DNA from: Bacteroidia bacterium
Lineage (GTDB): Bacteria; Bacteroidota; Bacteroidia; Bacteroidales; Azobacteroidaceae
Assembly: GCA_025996895.1 (NCBI GenBank)
Contig: BNTW01000117.1
Location: 1 to 6,145 of the forward strand
Reading direction: 5' to 3'
Length of the DNA: 6,145 nucleotides
Position numbers and translations under genes: made by a program. Below the pieces are notes generated by a model. The model had not been told where the DNA came from. It made no database searches and saw only the letters and a list, made by a program, of their open reading frames with translations. Numbering within the stretch: the stretch's first letter is position 1; every line of letters starts with the position of its first letter. Shown in pieces: positions 1-6,145 of the stretch.

Positions 1-120
1 TTGTTTCACAACGCTTTATTATTGAAGCGATTTTTTAGCGTGTTCGGTAATCCGCCAAACTCACGAAAAAATCAGATGTATTTGCAAGAACTATTGACTT
101 TCGGGGCGATAGCTGCTTAG
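1..120 (+). CDS. Possible 3' end of an upstream gene (partial, unidentified)
   Basis: Frame 1 is open from the left edge to a TAG at 118-120, giving 39 codons that would be the C-terminal tail of a protein starting outside the window. The tail has a basic/hydrophobic part followed by an ending of the form LLTFGAIAA. I do not recognise the family. The MutS-like gene starts 52 bases after the stop, so the two could be co-transcribed. Against a coding role, the same stretch contains a terminator-like hairpin with a T-run (12-36) and a second imperfect palindrome (29-73). An open frame this short can also occur by chance. Frame 3 is an alternative tail, stopping at 36-38, which would fit better with the hairpin acting as a terminator. 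Confidence 0.25.
   Translation: MFHNALLLKRFFSVFGNPPNSRKNQMYLQELLTFGAIAA
12..36 (+). terminator. Candidate rho-independent terminator
   Basis: CGCTTTA (12-18) pairs with TGAAGCG (23-29) around a TTAT loop. This gives seven pairs, one of them a T-G wobble. One A follows, then six T at 31-36. The shape is that of an intrinsic terminator for a gene entering from the left. The stem has only three GC pairs, so it is modest. If it is real, the frame-1 reading through it to position 120 is probably not coding. Confidence 0.35.
29..73. repeat. Imperfect palindrome / extended hairpin
   Basis: GATTTTTT (29-36) pairs with AAAAAATC (66-73), CGTG (39-42) with CACG (62-65), and CGG (45-47) with CCG (52-54) around a TAAT loop. 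That is 15 pairs, with an AG bulge at 37-38 and an asymmetric internal loop (TT against seven bases, 55-61). It overlaps the T-run of the hairpin at 12-36, so the two structures are alternatives. It could be a bidirectional terminator, a mobile-element remnant, or a chance fold of A/T runs. Nothing in the window repeats it. Confidence 0.3.
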
Positions 121-172
121 GTTAGATGAAATTTTGAACGAACTATTGATATAAACAATAAAATATTAAAAA

Positions 173-1777
173 ATGATTTTTAATAATATTTTAAATATAT
201 CCTATTTATGGAAAAAGGTCAAAGATGAAAAAGATGACTTTTATTTTGATTTAATTGAGCATTATTTCAAATACAGTACTAAATCGGATGAATTTCAAAT
301 CATTGATAATCAAATGATGAATGATATTGATTTTCAGGAGTTGTTTATATTTATAGACAGAACTCAATCAAAAATAGGACAGCAATATCTGTACAATCAG
401 TTGCTTGTTATCCCTTTAAAATTAAATTTTGATGAACAGGAACAAGTCATTGAGCAGGCAACCGAGAATGAACATAACTTGCTGAAAATAAAATCATTAT
501 TGTCAAAACTAAACAAGAGAAATGCCTATTATATATCCCATTTATTCCTTGACGGATATATTCCCAAGCCGAATTGGTTTTGGATAATAAAAGTACTTGC
601 TTTTGCCGGTTTTGCCACCCTCATTTTCACATTTTTGTTTAATAAAATATTTATATTGTTGTTATTCATTTATTTAATCAACTCCATAGTCCATTTTTGG
701 AATAAGAATAACATCATGGTATATATGGATTCCATTCCGCAACTGCCCTTGTGTTGCAATGTTGCCCAAAAATTAACAGAAATGAATTTCTTTCCAGAAT
801 TAAAATCATCCGTACTCGCCTCCATTGCGTCTATCTCTGAATTGAAATATGCCCTGAATTTTTTCAAACCGGATACCGGCTTGAAATCCGATTTTGGAGT
901 AATCGTTCTATTTTTCTGGGAAATAATTAAAATATTGTTTTTAATTGAGCCGTTGATTGTGTTTTATGTATTAAAGAAATTAGAATATAAAAAAAGGGAT
1001 ATTCAAAGTATATTTGAATATATTGGAAAAATCGACAGTGCAATTTCTATCGCAACAATCAGAAAGGAAGTAAATTATTTTTGTAAATCCGTAATAACAA
1101 ATACTTCTAATTCGCTCGAATTCAAAGATATATACCACCCGCTAATTCCTGATTGTGTTCCCAATTCGTTGCAAGTCAAAGATAAATCTATTTTGCTGAC
1201 TGGCTCAAATATGTCCGGGAAAACGACTTTTATCCGGACAGTATGCCTTAACTTGTTGTTTGCACAAACCATAAATACTTGTTTTGCAAGGGATTTTAAA
1301 TGTTCACAAACGCGATTATTTTCTGCTATCCGGATTTCCGATGATTTATTAAGCGATAAAAGTTACTATTTTAAAGAGGTATTGACTCTTAAAAATATGA
1401 TAGATGAAAGTGTGTCGGATCCAAATAACCTGTTTTTATTAGATGAGATTTTTAAGGGGACAAATACGACAGAAAGAATTGCCGCCGGGAAAGCCGTTCT
1501 TTCCTATCTCGCAAAATCGGACAAAAACATTGTTTTTGTTTCTACTCACGACATAGAACTTACGGATTTATTGAACAATGAATATGACTTGTATCATTTT
1601 ACGGAAGTCATTCAAGATAATCAAATTCATTTTGATTATAAAATAAAGCAGGGTAATCTATCCACCAAAAATGCTATTCGGATTCTCGAAATAAACCATT
1701 ATCCGAAAATAATTGTTGACGAAGCCAAAGATATTTCTAATTATATTACAAAAGGACTACAAAAAAATGTATTATAA
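173..1777 (+). CDS. Membrane-anchored MutS-related ATPase
   Basis: This 534-residue protein carries the ATPase domain of the MutS family at its C-terminus. Visible motifs are a Walker A GSNMSGKTT (344-352), a MutS-type signature stretch around 389-410 (SDDL followed by SYYFKEV), Walker B LFLLDE (420-425, Asp424/Glu425), a GTNTTER loop (429-435) and an H-loop STHD (457-460). Before it lies a helical core (about 45-135) that opens with an acidic, MutS-core-like stretch ending in DRTQSKIGQQYLY. Hydrophobic segments at about 137-172 and 241-268 should anchor it in the membrane. The mismatch-recognition and connector domains of repair MutS are absent, so it should not be called mutS. The whole length looks like the 'MutS-related protein' family I know from Bacteroidota, and the ATG at 173 fits that family's N-terminus. 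Its role is unknown. The protease gene follows after 15 bases, suggesting co-transcription and a shared pathway. The ATPase fold is near certain; any link to peptide maturation is inference. Confidence 0.9.
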   Translation: MIFNNILNISYLWKKVKDEKDDFYFDLIEHYFKYSTKSDEFQIIDNQMMNDIDFQELFIFIDRTQSKIGQQYLYNQLLVIPLKLNFDEQEQVIEQATENEHNLLKIKSLLSKLNKRNAYYISHLFLDGYIPKPNWFWIIKVLAFAGFATLIFTFLFNKIFILLLFIYLINSIVHFWNKNNIMVYMDSIPQLPLCCNVAQKLTEMNFFPELKSSVLASIASISELKYALNFFKPDTGLKSDFGVIVLFFWEIIKILFLIEPLIVFYVLKKLEYKKRDIQSIFEYIGKIDSAISIATIRKEVNYFCKSVITNTSNSLEFKDIYHPLIPDCVPNSLQVKDKSILLTGSNMSGKTTFIRTVCLNLLFAQTINTCFARDFKCSQTRLFSAIRISDDLLSDKSYYFKEVLTLKNMIDESVSDPNNLFLLDEIFKGTNTTERIAAGKAVLSYLAKSDKNIVFVSTHDIELTDLLNNEYDLYHFTEVIQDNQIHFDYKIKQGNLSTKNAIRILEINHYPKIIVDEAKDISNYITKGLQKNVL

Positions 1778-1792
1778 TATAAAATAATTCAA

Positions 1793-3244
1793 ATGATCAG
1801 TATAGGCTTAATTGATAGTGGTATAAATGTAAATCACCCATTGATAACAAGAAAAAATTGTATAGTTAATGGATGTAAAGGTGATTATGAGGACTTTGGT
1901 GATTTATTAGGCCATGGAACTCAATGTGCTCATCTTATTATGAAAATGGGAGGAGATACGCCTATTATCTATAATAATAAAGTTTTTGATAAAACTTTGA
2001 AAACATCAACAAAGAATATTTTAGATGCGCTTCAATGGTGTATTGATAACAATATTAAGCTAATTAATTTAAGTTTATCAGTTTCTGATCTTAACTACTA
2101 TTATGAGTTTAAGTCAATTTGTGCAGAGGCATATAAAAAAGGAATAATTATAGTTGCTTCGGCAGATAATATCGGCCGTCCATGTTTACCTGCATATTTA
2201 GAAAATGTTCTCGGTGTTGGAGTTGTAGAAATTGAAAATGAAAATAAATTTTATTATGCTGATTCTTCTATTCAATTATACTCAGACGGTACTACTCCCA
2301 TAAATACCTCTGAACTGGTTACATCAGCAACAAGTTTTGCAACAGCTCGTATGACAGGGTTAATAGCTACTATTTTACAGGAAAATCCAAACATAGGTTT
2401 CGATCAATTAAAGAATATCTTAAAAACAAAATCCTGCCCATATAAAAAAGAAAAAATTCTTATTCAAAATAAAGAAGTGGATTTGAGTAAATATACGATT
2501 CCGATTAGATTAAGTAAAAATATCAGTGCTAAAGCCATTGCAGAAGAACTAAAAAGTATTTCTGCTCATCATATTATTAATAATCAAAAAATGACAATTG
2601 CGTTGATAAATTTAAGTAATAACATGAATATTTTGGATGTTGAATTGAAAATCAAAGAAAAATTCAAGGAAAATAATCATGAAATTGTTCAAATAAGTTA
2701 TAGTACTCAATCGGAAGTGTATAACTTTGAATATTCTTTTTCGTGCTATGAGCAAATACCTGAAAAATTATATCCAGCCTATGCAAAAGCATTAATTGAA
2801 TCTGCTAATAATGAATATCCGGAGGCTGAATTAATAATTATAGGAATGAATAAACCTATTGTTTCTTTAGATTTTAACAGTATTAATTTTTTCGATACCT
2901 ATACGATTCCTGAACTTGCTTTACTGTCTGGATTTCAGATAGATAGCTGTATATTTATTGTTGATGAAATAACGGAATTTGAGTATATTCAGAAAAACAT
3001 TAACTGTATAAAAAATTTATTTGATGCTGATGTAATATTTCTGATTTATAGCAGTTTATTTAATCTTGCAACAAAAAAAAATATGACTCAACACATTCCT
3101 GATTTTGAGAAAATAAAACAAGTTTCTCAAACCCAATTCATAAAACTACAGAAAAAATTAAAAGATAAATTGAATATAAGTATCTATAATATAGATGATG
3201 AGTTACAGAACATTGAAATTTATAATAAATTATTAGAGGTATAA
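1793..3244 (+). CDS. S8 (subtilisin-like) protease fused to a DUF1611-like domain
   Basis: The N-terminal ~215 residues form a compact S8 serine protease. The catalytic Asp is in LIDSG (Asp8), the His in GHGTQCAH (His41) and the Ser in TSATSFATA (Ser181). The oxyanion Asn is in ASADN (Asn126). The triad is intact, so the enzyme should be active. The catalytic Asp lies eight residues from the start, so there is no signal peptide and no propeptide. That points to a cytoplasmic enzyme, unlike secreted subtilisins. A linker of about 50 residues leads to a second alpha/beta domain (about 267-420). From memory it follows the DUF1611-type pattern: a strand TIALINL, a helix, HEIVQISYS, ELIIIGM, a TIPELALLSG helix and a DADVIFLIYS strand. 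The expected GxxxxGK[ST] loop is replaced by NLSNNMNILD (273-282), so nucleotide binding is unlikely. A tail of about 60 residues includes a basic helix (442-460). Fusions of this sort suggest leader-peptide processing in a RiPP-like pathway, but no substrate is present. The gene is distinctly AT-rich. Confidence 0.88.
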   Translation: MISIGLIDSGINVNHPLITRKNCIVNGCKGDYEDFGDLLGHGTQCAHLIMKMGGDTPIIYNNKVFDKTLKTSTKNILDALQWCIDNNIKLINLSLSVSDLNYYYEFKSICAEAYKKGIIIVASADNIGRPCLPAYLENVLGVGVVEIENENKFYYADSSIQLYSDGTTPINTSELVTSATSFATARMTGLIATILQENPNIGFDQLKNILKTKSCPYKKEKILIQNKEVDLSKYTIPIRLSKNISAKAIAEELKSISAHHIINNQKMTIALINLSNNMNILDVELKIKEKFKENNHEIVQISYSTQSEVYNFEYSFSCYEQIPEKLYPAYAKALIESANNEYPEAELIIIGMNKPIVSLDFNSINFFDTYTIPELALLSGFQIDSCIFIVDEITEFEYIQKNINCIKNLFDADVIFLIYSSLFNLATKKNMTQHIPDFEKIKQVSQTQFIKLQKKLKDKLNISIYNIDDELQNIEIYNKLLEV

Positions 3245-3268
3245 ATAAAATTATTGAATAATAAGATT

Positions 3269-4207
3269 ATGAATATAATAGAGATTCATAGAATGTTTAA
3301 AAGCTATGGGCAGAAAGTGGCTTTAAATAATATTAATTTATCAATACCTCAAAATTCCATTTTTGGCTTTCTCGGTCCCAATGGAGCAGGCAAGACCACT
3401 CTCATCCGCATCTTAACTGGAATCATTGTCCCTGACTTGGGGCAAGTATTGATAAACGGACAAGAACTGAACCAGTTGAGCGTAAAAAAGATCGGATATT
3501 TACCGGAAGAACGCGGCTTATACAAGAAAATGAAAGTCGGCGAACAAGCCATTTATTTAGCGGTTTTGAAAGGTCTTACCCGTCAGGATGCGGAAAGAAG
3601 GCTTAAGCAATGGTTTGAAAAATTAGATATTTCCGATTGGTGGAATAAAACCGTAGATACCTTGTCAAAAGGAATGCAGCAGAAAATACAGTTTATTATT
3701 TCAACTATCCATCAACCGGAAGTATTGATTTTGGACGAGCCTTTTTCGGGTTTAGACCCCATCAATCGCGAAATCTTGGGCAATGAGATTTTGGAATTGA
3801 ATAAATCGGGAATGACCATCGTGCTTTCCACCCACGATATGAATTCGGTGGAACAGTTTTGCGACCGGGTTGTGCTGATTGATAAAGGCAATGTCCTTTT
3901 ATCTGGCAAAGTAACTGAAGTCAAACAAGCGCAAAAATCCTTTTTGTATGAATTTTGTTTCAAGCAAAACAATGAATTGTTTATCAATCAATGTAGTCAA
4001 TTAGGCGCAAAAATTGTTTCCATAAACAAAAATGATATGGAGTTTTGTGTAAAGGTACAATTTCAAAATGCACCAGAAGCTGAATCAATACTGACTCATA
4101 CGTTGGGACAAATTGGCTTAATCTCTTTTAGGGAGATTCTTCCCTCCATACACGATATTTTTGTTGAATCCATCATTCGTAACAGTGATACAACTAACAG
4201 ATTATGA
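3269..4207 (+). CDS. ABC transporter ATP-binding protein, NatA type
   Basis: This is the cytoplasmic ATPase subunit of an ABC-2 exporter, driving the permease encoded next. Numbered from the ATG at 3269, it has Walker A GPNGAGKTT (36-44), a Q-loop region GYLPEERGLY (76-85) with Glu in place of Gln as is usual in NatA-like proteins, signature LSKGMQQK (132-139), Walker B VLILDEP (152-158), D-loop SGLDP (160-164) and H-loop STHD (187-190). The last ~90 residues form the C-terminal extension (DUF4162-like) common in this group. An in-frame TTG at 3254 would add five residues. I chose the ATG because related proteins begin a few residues before the IEIH stretch. The substrate cannot be read from sequence: the family covers sodium export (NatAB) and export of peptides or drugs. 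The stop overlaps the permease start in an ATGA, which implies translational coupling. The gene is visibly richer in GC than the protease gene just upstream. Confidence 0.93.
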   Translation: MNIIEIHRMFKSYGQKVALNNINLSIPQNSIFGFLGPNGAGKTTLIRILTGIIVPDLGQVLINGQELNQLSVKKIGYLPEERGLYKKMKVGEQAIYLAVLKGLTRQDAERRLKQWFEKLDISDWWNKTVDTLSKGMQQKIQFIISTIHQPEVLILDEPFSGLDPINREILGNEILELNKSGMTIVLSTHDMNSVEQFCDRVVLIDKGNVLLSGKVTEVKQAQKSFLYEFCFKQNNELFINQCSQLGAKIVSINKNDMEFCVKVQFQNAPEAESILTHTLGQIGLISFREILPSIHDIFVESIIRNSDTTNRL

Positions 4208-5502
4208 ACGAATTATTTCATGTCATCCAACGGGAATATATGACAAGGGTACGATCGAAATCGTTTATACTTATCACATTATTGACTCCCTTATTCTTGT
4301 CATTATTGCTTTTGCTACCGACTTATTTTGCTACCCAACATGAAGATTACAAGCAGATAAAAATCGGATTAATAGATCTTGTCCATTCACTGGATAGAGC
4401 TTTCGACGAATCGGAGTTAATTGTGGAAACGATTAAAAATCAAACTGTTGAGAATGTTAGAGATCTGGTTTTAAGTGATCAATGGGAGGGCATTGTATAT
4501 ATTGCGAGTTCTGATTCTTCAGAAATAAGTGTCCAATATTATAGTAGCAAGCAGCCCAGCGTATTTCTCCTGAATCAGATAAAATCGGCAATACAAAAGA
4601 TGGTTTTAAATGAAAAACTGGCAATTTACGGCATTAAAAATGTAGAAGAGATGATCCGTTCCATAAAAGAATCTATCAGTATAGAGAATATTAAAATTGG
4701 AGCCGATAGTGCTGCTCAAAAAGCGAGCAGTCCCTATCAACAATCGTTATGTATGGCGTTGGGATTAACAATCTACCTGTTTATTTTCCTGTTTAGCTCC
4801 CAAGTGATGCGTGGAGTGTTGGAAGAAAAAACAAACCGGATAGTAGAACTTATCATTACATCAATTTCTCCGGTAAAATTTATGGCCGGAAAAATTATCG
4901 GCATTGCTTTGCTGGGCCTGACGCAAATTGTTTGTTGGATTGCTCTCTTGTATGGTTTCACTTTTTTACTTTCAAATTTTCAGGATTTATCAGCATCCGG
5001 AAACATGGGAAATATTATGAATCAACGGATTAATCCTGATGATGTTAGTCAGATTTTAAATAATCTGAATCTAATTGATTTCGACGTAATTATTCCGGCA
5101 TTTGTATTTTTCTTCGTTGGCGGTTATTTACTGTATGCGTCCATATTTGCTGCAATAGCCGCTACGGCGAATTATAGCGACGATATACAACAAGTAACGA
5201 TGATCGTAACTATACCGTTAATATTATCTATTATTATTTTATCAAATACCATTAATAGTCCTGATAGCGCGATTTCCTATTGGTTTTCCATTATTCCATT
5301 TACCTCGCCGATTGTGATGATGGGACGAGTGGTATATGGTGTCCCGCTTCAAGACATTCTATTGTCAATGCTTTTTTTAACGGCAACGGTTGCTTTTATC
5401 ATTTGGTTGTCCGGAAAAATATATAAAACGGCGATTTTGTATAGCGGTAAGAAAATAAAGTTTTTTGAAATAATATCATGGTTAAAAAATACAAACAATT
5501 AA
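4204..5502 (+). CDS. ABC-2 type permease, NatB type
   Basis: This is the membrane subunit partnering the preceding NatA-like ATPase. The 432-residue layout is that of NatB: a short cytoplasmic N-terminus (HVIQREYMTRVRSKSF), a first membrane helix at about 20-42, an extracytoplasmic domain of about 140 residues (43-180), then further membrane segments at about 182-203, 226-256, 294-319, 331-348, 358-375 and 384-402. The family hallmark after the second helix is clear: GVLEEKTNRIVELIITSISP (204-223), followed by FMAGKIIG and LGLTQ. This is the cytoplasmic coupling region expected to contact the ATPase. Length and architecture are full and undisturbed. The start overlaps the upstream stop by four bases, and the next gene follows after six, so the three genes should form one operon. 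The transported substrate is unknown; Na+ or small-peptide export are possibilities from the family only. Confidence 0.92.
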   Translation: MNELFHVIQREYMTRVRSKSFILITLLTPLFLSLLLLLPTYFATQHEDYKQIKIGLIDLVHSLDRAFDESELIVETIKNQTVENVRDLVLSDQWEGIVYIASSDSSEISVQYYSSKQPSVFLLNQIKSAIQKMVLNEKLAIYGIKNVEEMIRSIKESISIENIKIGADSAAQKASSPYQQSLCMALGLTIYLFIFLFSSQVMRGVLEEKTNRIVELIITSISPVKFMAGKIIGIALLGLTQIVCWIALLYGFTFLLSNFQDLSASGNMGNIMNQRINPDDVSQILNNLNLIDFDVIIPAFVFFFVGGYLLYASIFAAIAATANYSDDIQQVTMIVTIPLILSIIILSNTINSPDSAISYWFSIIPFTSPIVMMGRVVYGVPLQDILLSMLFLTATVAFIIWLSGKIYKTAILYSGKKIKFFEIISWLKNTNN

Positions 5503-5508
5503 AGAAAT

Positions 5509-6060
5509 ATGAACAAGTTTTGGCAAGCACTTTTTAGTCCGGTAAGGGTTTTTAATGAGTTGAAAACAGTCGAGAAATTTTCGATAATGAGTATAGTCGT
5601 AATGTTGCTACTGATGCTGATAAATCAGATTTTAATGATTCCAATCACCACGAAGGTAACGTCAATCACTTTATCTACAATGTCATTGCCTGAAAACCAG
5701 ATAGATACTATGCTGCAAGTATCTTATAAGATGAGATATTTACAAGTCATAGGCTCGATATTCACATATATGATTATGTTCCTTTTCTATGCTTTTCTAT
5801 TATATTTTCTTGTTAGAATAGTAAAAAATAAATTGGGCTATAAGAAAGTACTGCAAATAATTATTTACAGTTATTTTATTGTTGCAGTCGGTGATTTGAT
5901 TAATACGGCATTGCTTTATATGCGGGGAATAGATGCAATAAAAAATATTTATGATACTTCTCTGACCGGAATTAATCTGCTGACGTCTTTAGATCGAGTA
6001 GGCGCAGTTTGGTATGTCTTTTTAACCCACATTGCGTATCAACCGCTGCTAACCGACTGA
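5509..6060 (+). CDS. Yip1-like membrane protein, probably 3'-truncated
   Basis: This 183-residue protein has the look of the Yip1-domain proteins that often follow NatA/NatB genes: an N-terminal amphipathic stretch with the pattern SPVRVFNELK, then membrane helices at about 24-46, 81-105 and 114-135. A conserved-looking loop follows (LLYMRGIDAIKNIYDTSLTG, 136-155), then NLLTSLDRVGAVWYVFLTHI (156-175). The family normally continues with the rest of this helix and at least one more. Here the sequence changes character after about residue 174 (near base 6030) and stops at AYQPLLTD, roughly 30-40 residues short of the length I would expect. The likely cause is a deletion, recombination junction or frameshift near 6030, though a naturally short member is possible. 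Its role is unknown, probably accessory to the exporter. It starts six bases after the permease stop, so it belongs to the same transcript. Confidence 0.75.
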   Translation: MNKFWQALFSPVRVFNELKTVEKFSIMSIVVMLLLMLINQILMIPITTKVTSITLSTMSLPENQIDTMLQVSYKMRYLQVIGSIFTYMIMFLFYAFLLYFLVRIVKNKLGYKKVLQIIIYSYFIVAVGDLINTALLYMRGIDAIKNIYDTSLTGINLLTSLDRVGAVWYVFLTHIAYQPLLTD

Positions 6061-6063
6061 TTT

Positions 6064-6144
6064 TCAGAAGGCATACTTTCCGGAGGTCTCTCCGGGTGCC
6101 ACACAAATTTTCTTCTTTTGCAAGGCATTGCATTTATCTTTAGC
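6064..6144 (-). CDS. Possible 3' end of a convergent gene (partial, unidentified)
   Basis: On the minus strand an open frame enters from the right edge at 6144 and ends in TGA at 6066-6064, giving 26 residues. The tail is lysine-rich with two cysteines eight residues apart and ends CVAPGETSGKYAF. Small Cys-containing secreted or peptide-like proteins of Bacteroidota can end in a similar way, but I cannot assign a family. An open frame of 26 codons is easily chance, and a GC-rich hairpin overlaps it. If real, it would converge on the Yip1-like gene with only three bases between their stops, which suits a rearranged junction. Confidence 0.25.
   Translation of the reverse strand, partial: AKDKCNALQKKKICVAPGETSGKYAF
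6070..6100 (+). terminator. GC-rich hairpin, candidate terminator of the ABC/Yip1 operon
   Basis: CCGGAG (6080-6085) pairs perfectly with CTCCGG (6090-6095) around a GTCT loop. A T-G wobble (6079/6096) and an outer GGCA/TGCC pairing (6070-6073 with 6097-6100) extend the stem, with a five-base bulge on the left arm. It starts ten bases after the Yip1-like stop, where an operon terminator would be expected. A T-rich but interrupted stretch, AAATTTTCTTCTTTT, lies six bases or more downstream, so it is not a textbook intrinsic terminator. The same bases could instead be codons of a minus-strand gene. Confidence 0.35.
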
Positions 6145-6145
6145 G

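Noticed and set aside
121..127. GTTAGAT matches the GTTRRRY core of an integron attC site
   Set aside because: No matching RYYYAAC box lies at a suitable distance upstream, and there is no cassette structure; seven degenerate bases are not enough.
1009..1016. TATATTTG matches the Bacteroidota -7 promoter element TAnnTTTG
   Set aside because: It sits inside the MutS-like coding region, has no TTTG element at the proper distance upstream, and no gene starts just after it.
3254..3268. TTG start for the ABC ATPase five codons before the ATG
   Set aside because: The ATG at 3269 fits the usual family N-terminus and is a stronger codon; the TTG is possible but has no supporting signal.
3494..3523. 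Glu instead of Gln in the Q-loop of the ABC ATPase as a possible defect
   Set aside because: The YLPEERGLY form is typical of NatA-like ATPases, so it is not a sign of inactivation.
3712..3987. Minus-strand open frame of 91 codons inside the ABC ATPase gene
   Set aside because: It lies opposite the Walker B and H-loop coding region of a clear gene and has no recognisable domain; it is a shadow of that gene's codon use.
4161..4343. Plus-strand 60-codon open frame across the ABC ATPase/permease junction
   Set aside because: It overlaps the ends of two well-supported coupled genes in another frame and has no recognisable family or context.
1..6145. CRISPR arrays, tRNA or rRNA genes, and insertion-sequence ends
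   Set aside because: No regularly spaced direct repeats, no tRNA-like or rRNA-like sequence, and no transposase motifs or paired terminal inverted repeats were seen by eye.

Overview
The window is AT-rich DNA whose genes all read on the + strand. It probably comes from a member of the Bacteroidota: the start codons lack Shine-Dalgarno sequences and sit behind A/T-rich spacers, and the MutS-like ATPase and the NatA/NatB/Yip1-type trio look like the versions I know from that phylum. This placement is inferred from recognition, not from a marker gene.

Layout. Positions 1-172 hold no complete gene: an open frame running in from the left edge ends at 120, and there are two hairpin-like structures at 12-36 and 29-73. 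Positions 173-1777 encode a membrane-anchored MutS-type ATPase (not a mismatch-repair MutS). After 15 bases comes a 483-residue protein (1793-3244) that joins a compact intracellular S8 (subtilisin-like) protease, with Asp8/His41/Ser181 and oxyanion Asn126 intact, to a C-terminal alpha/beta domain. That domain resembles DUF1611-type P-loop proteins but lacks the P-loop. Next come a NatA-type ABC ATPase (about 3269-4207), a NatB-type ABC-2 permease (4204-5502, ATGA overlap) and a Yip1-like membrane protein (5509-6060) whose C-terminus seems to be cut off. The last ~85 bases hold a GC-rich hairpin and the possible 3' end of a convergent minus-strand gene.

Functional reading. The window seems to contain two modules. 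The NatA/NatB/Yip1 trio looks like an ordinary chromosomal export operon. The MutS-like and protease genes look like an accessory pair: the protease gene is much more AT-rich than the ABC genes, and compact leaderless subtilases with a second alpha/beta domain are the kind found in peptide-maturation (RiPP-like) loci. No precursor peptide, radical SAM enzyme or other modifying enzyme is visible here, so a peptide-maturation role is only a hypothesis. The most interesting item is the protease/pseudo-NTPase fusion beside a membrane MutS-type ATPase. The truncated Yip1-like gene and unfamiliar sequence at both edges suggest that the locus has been rearranged.
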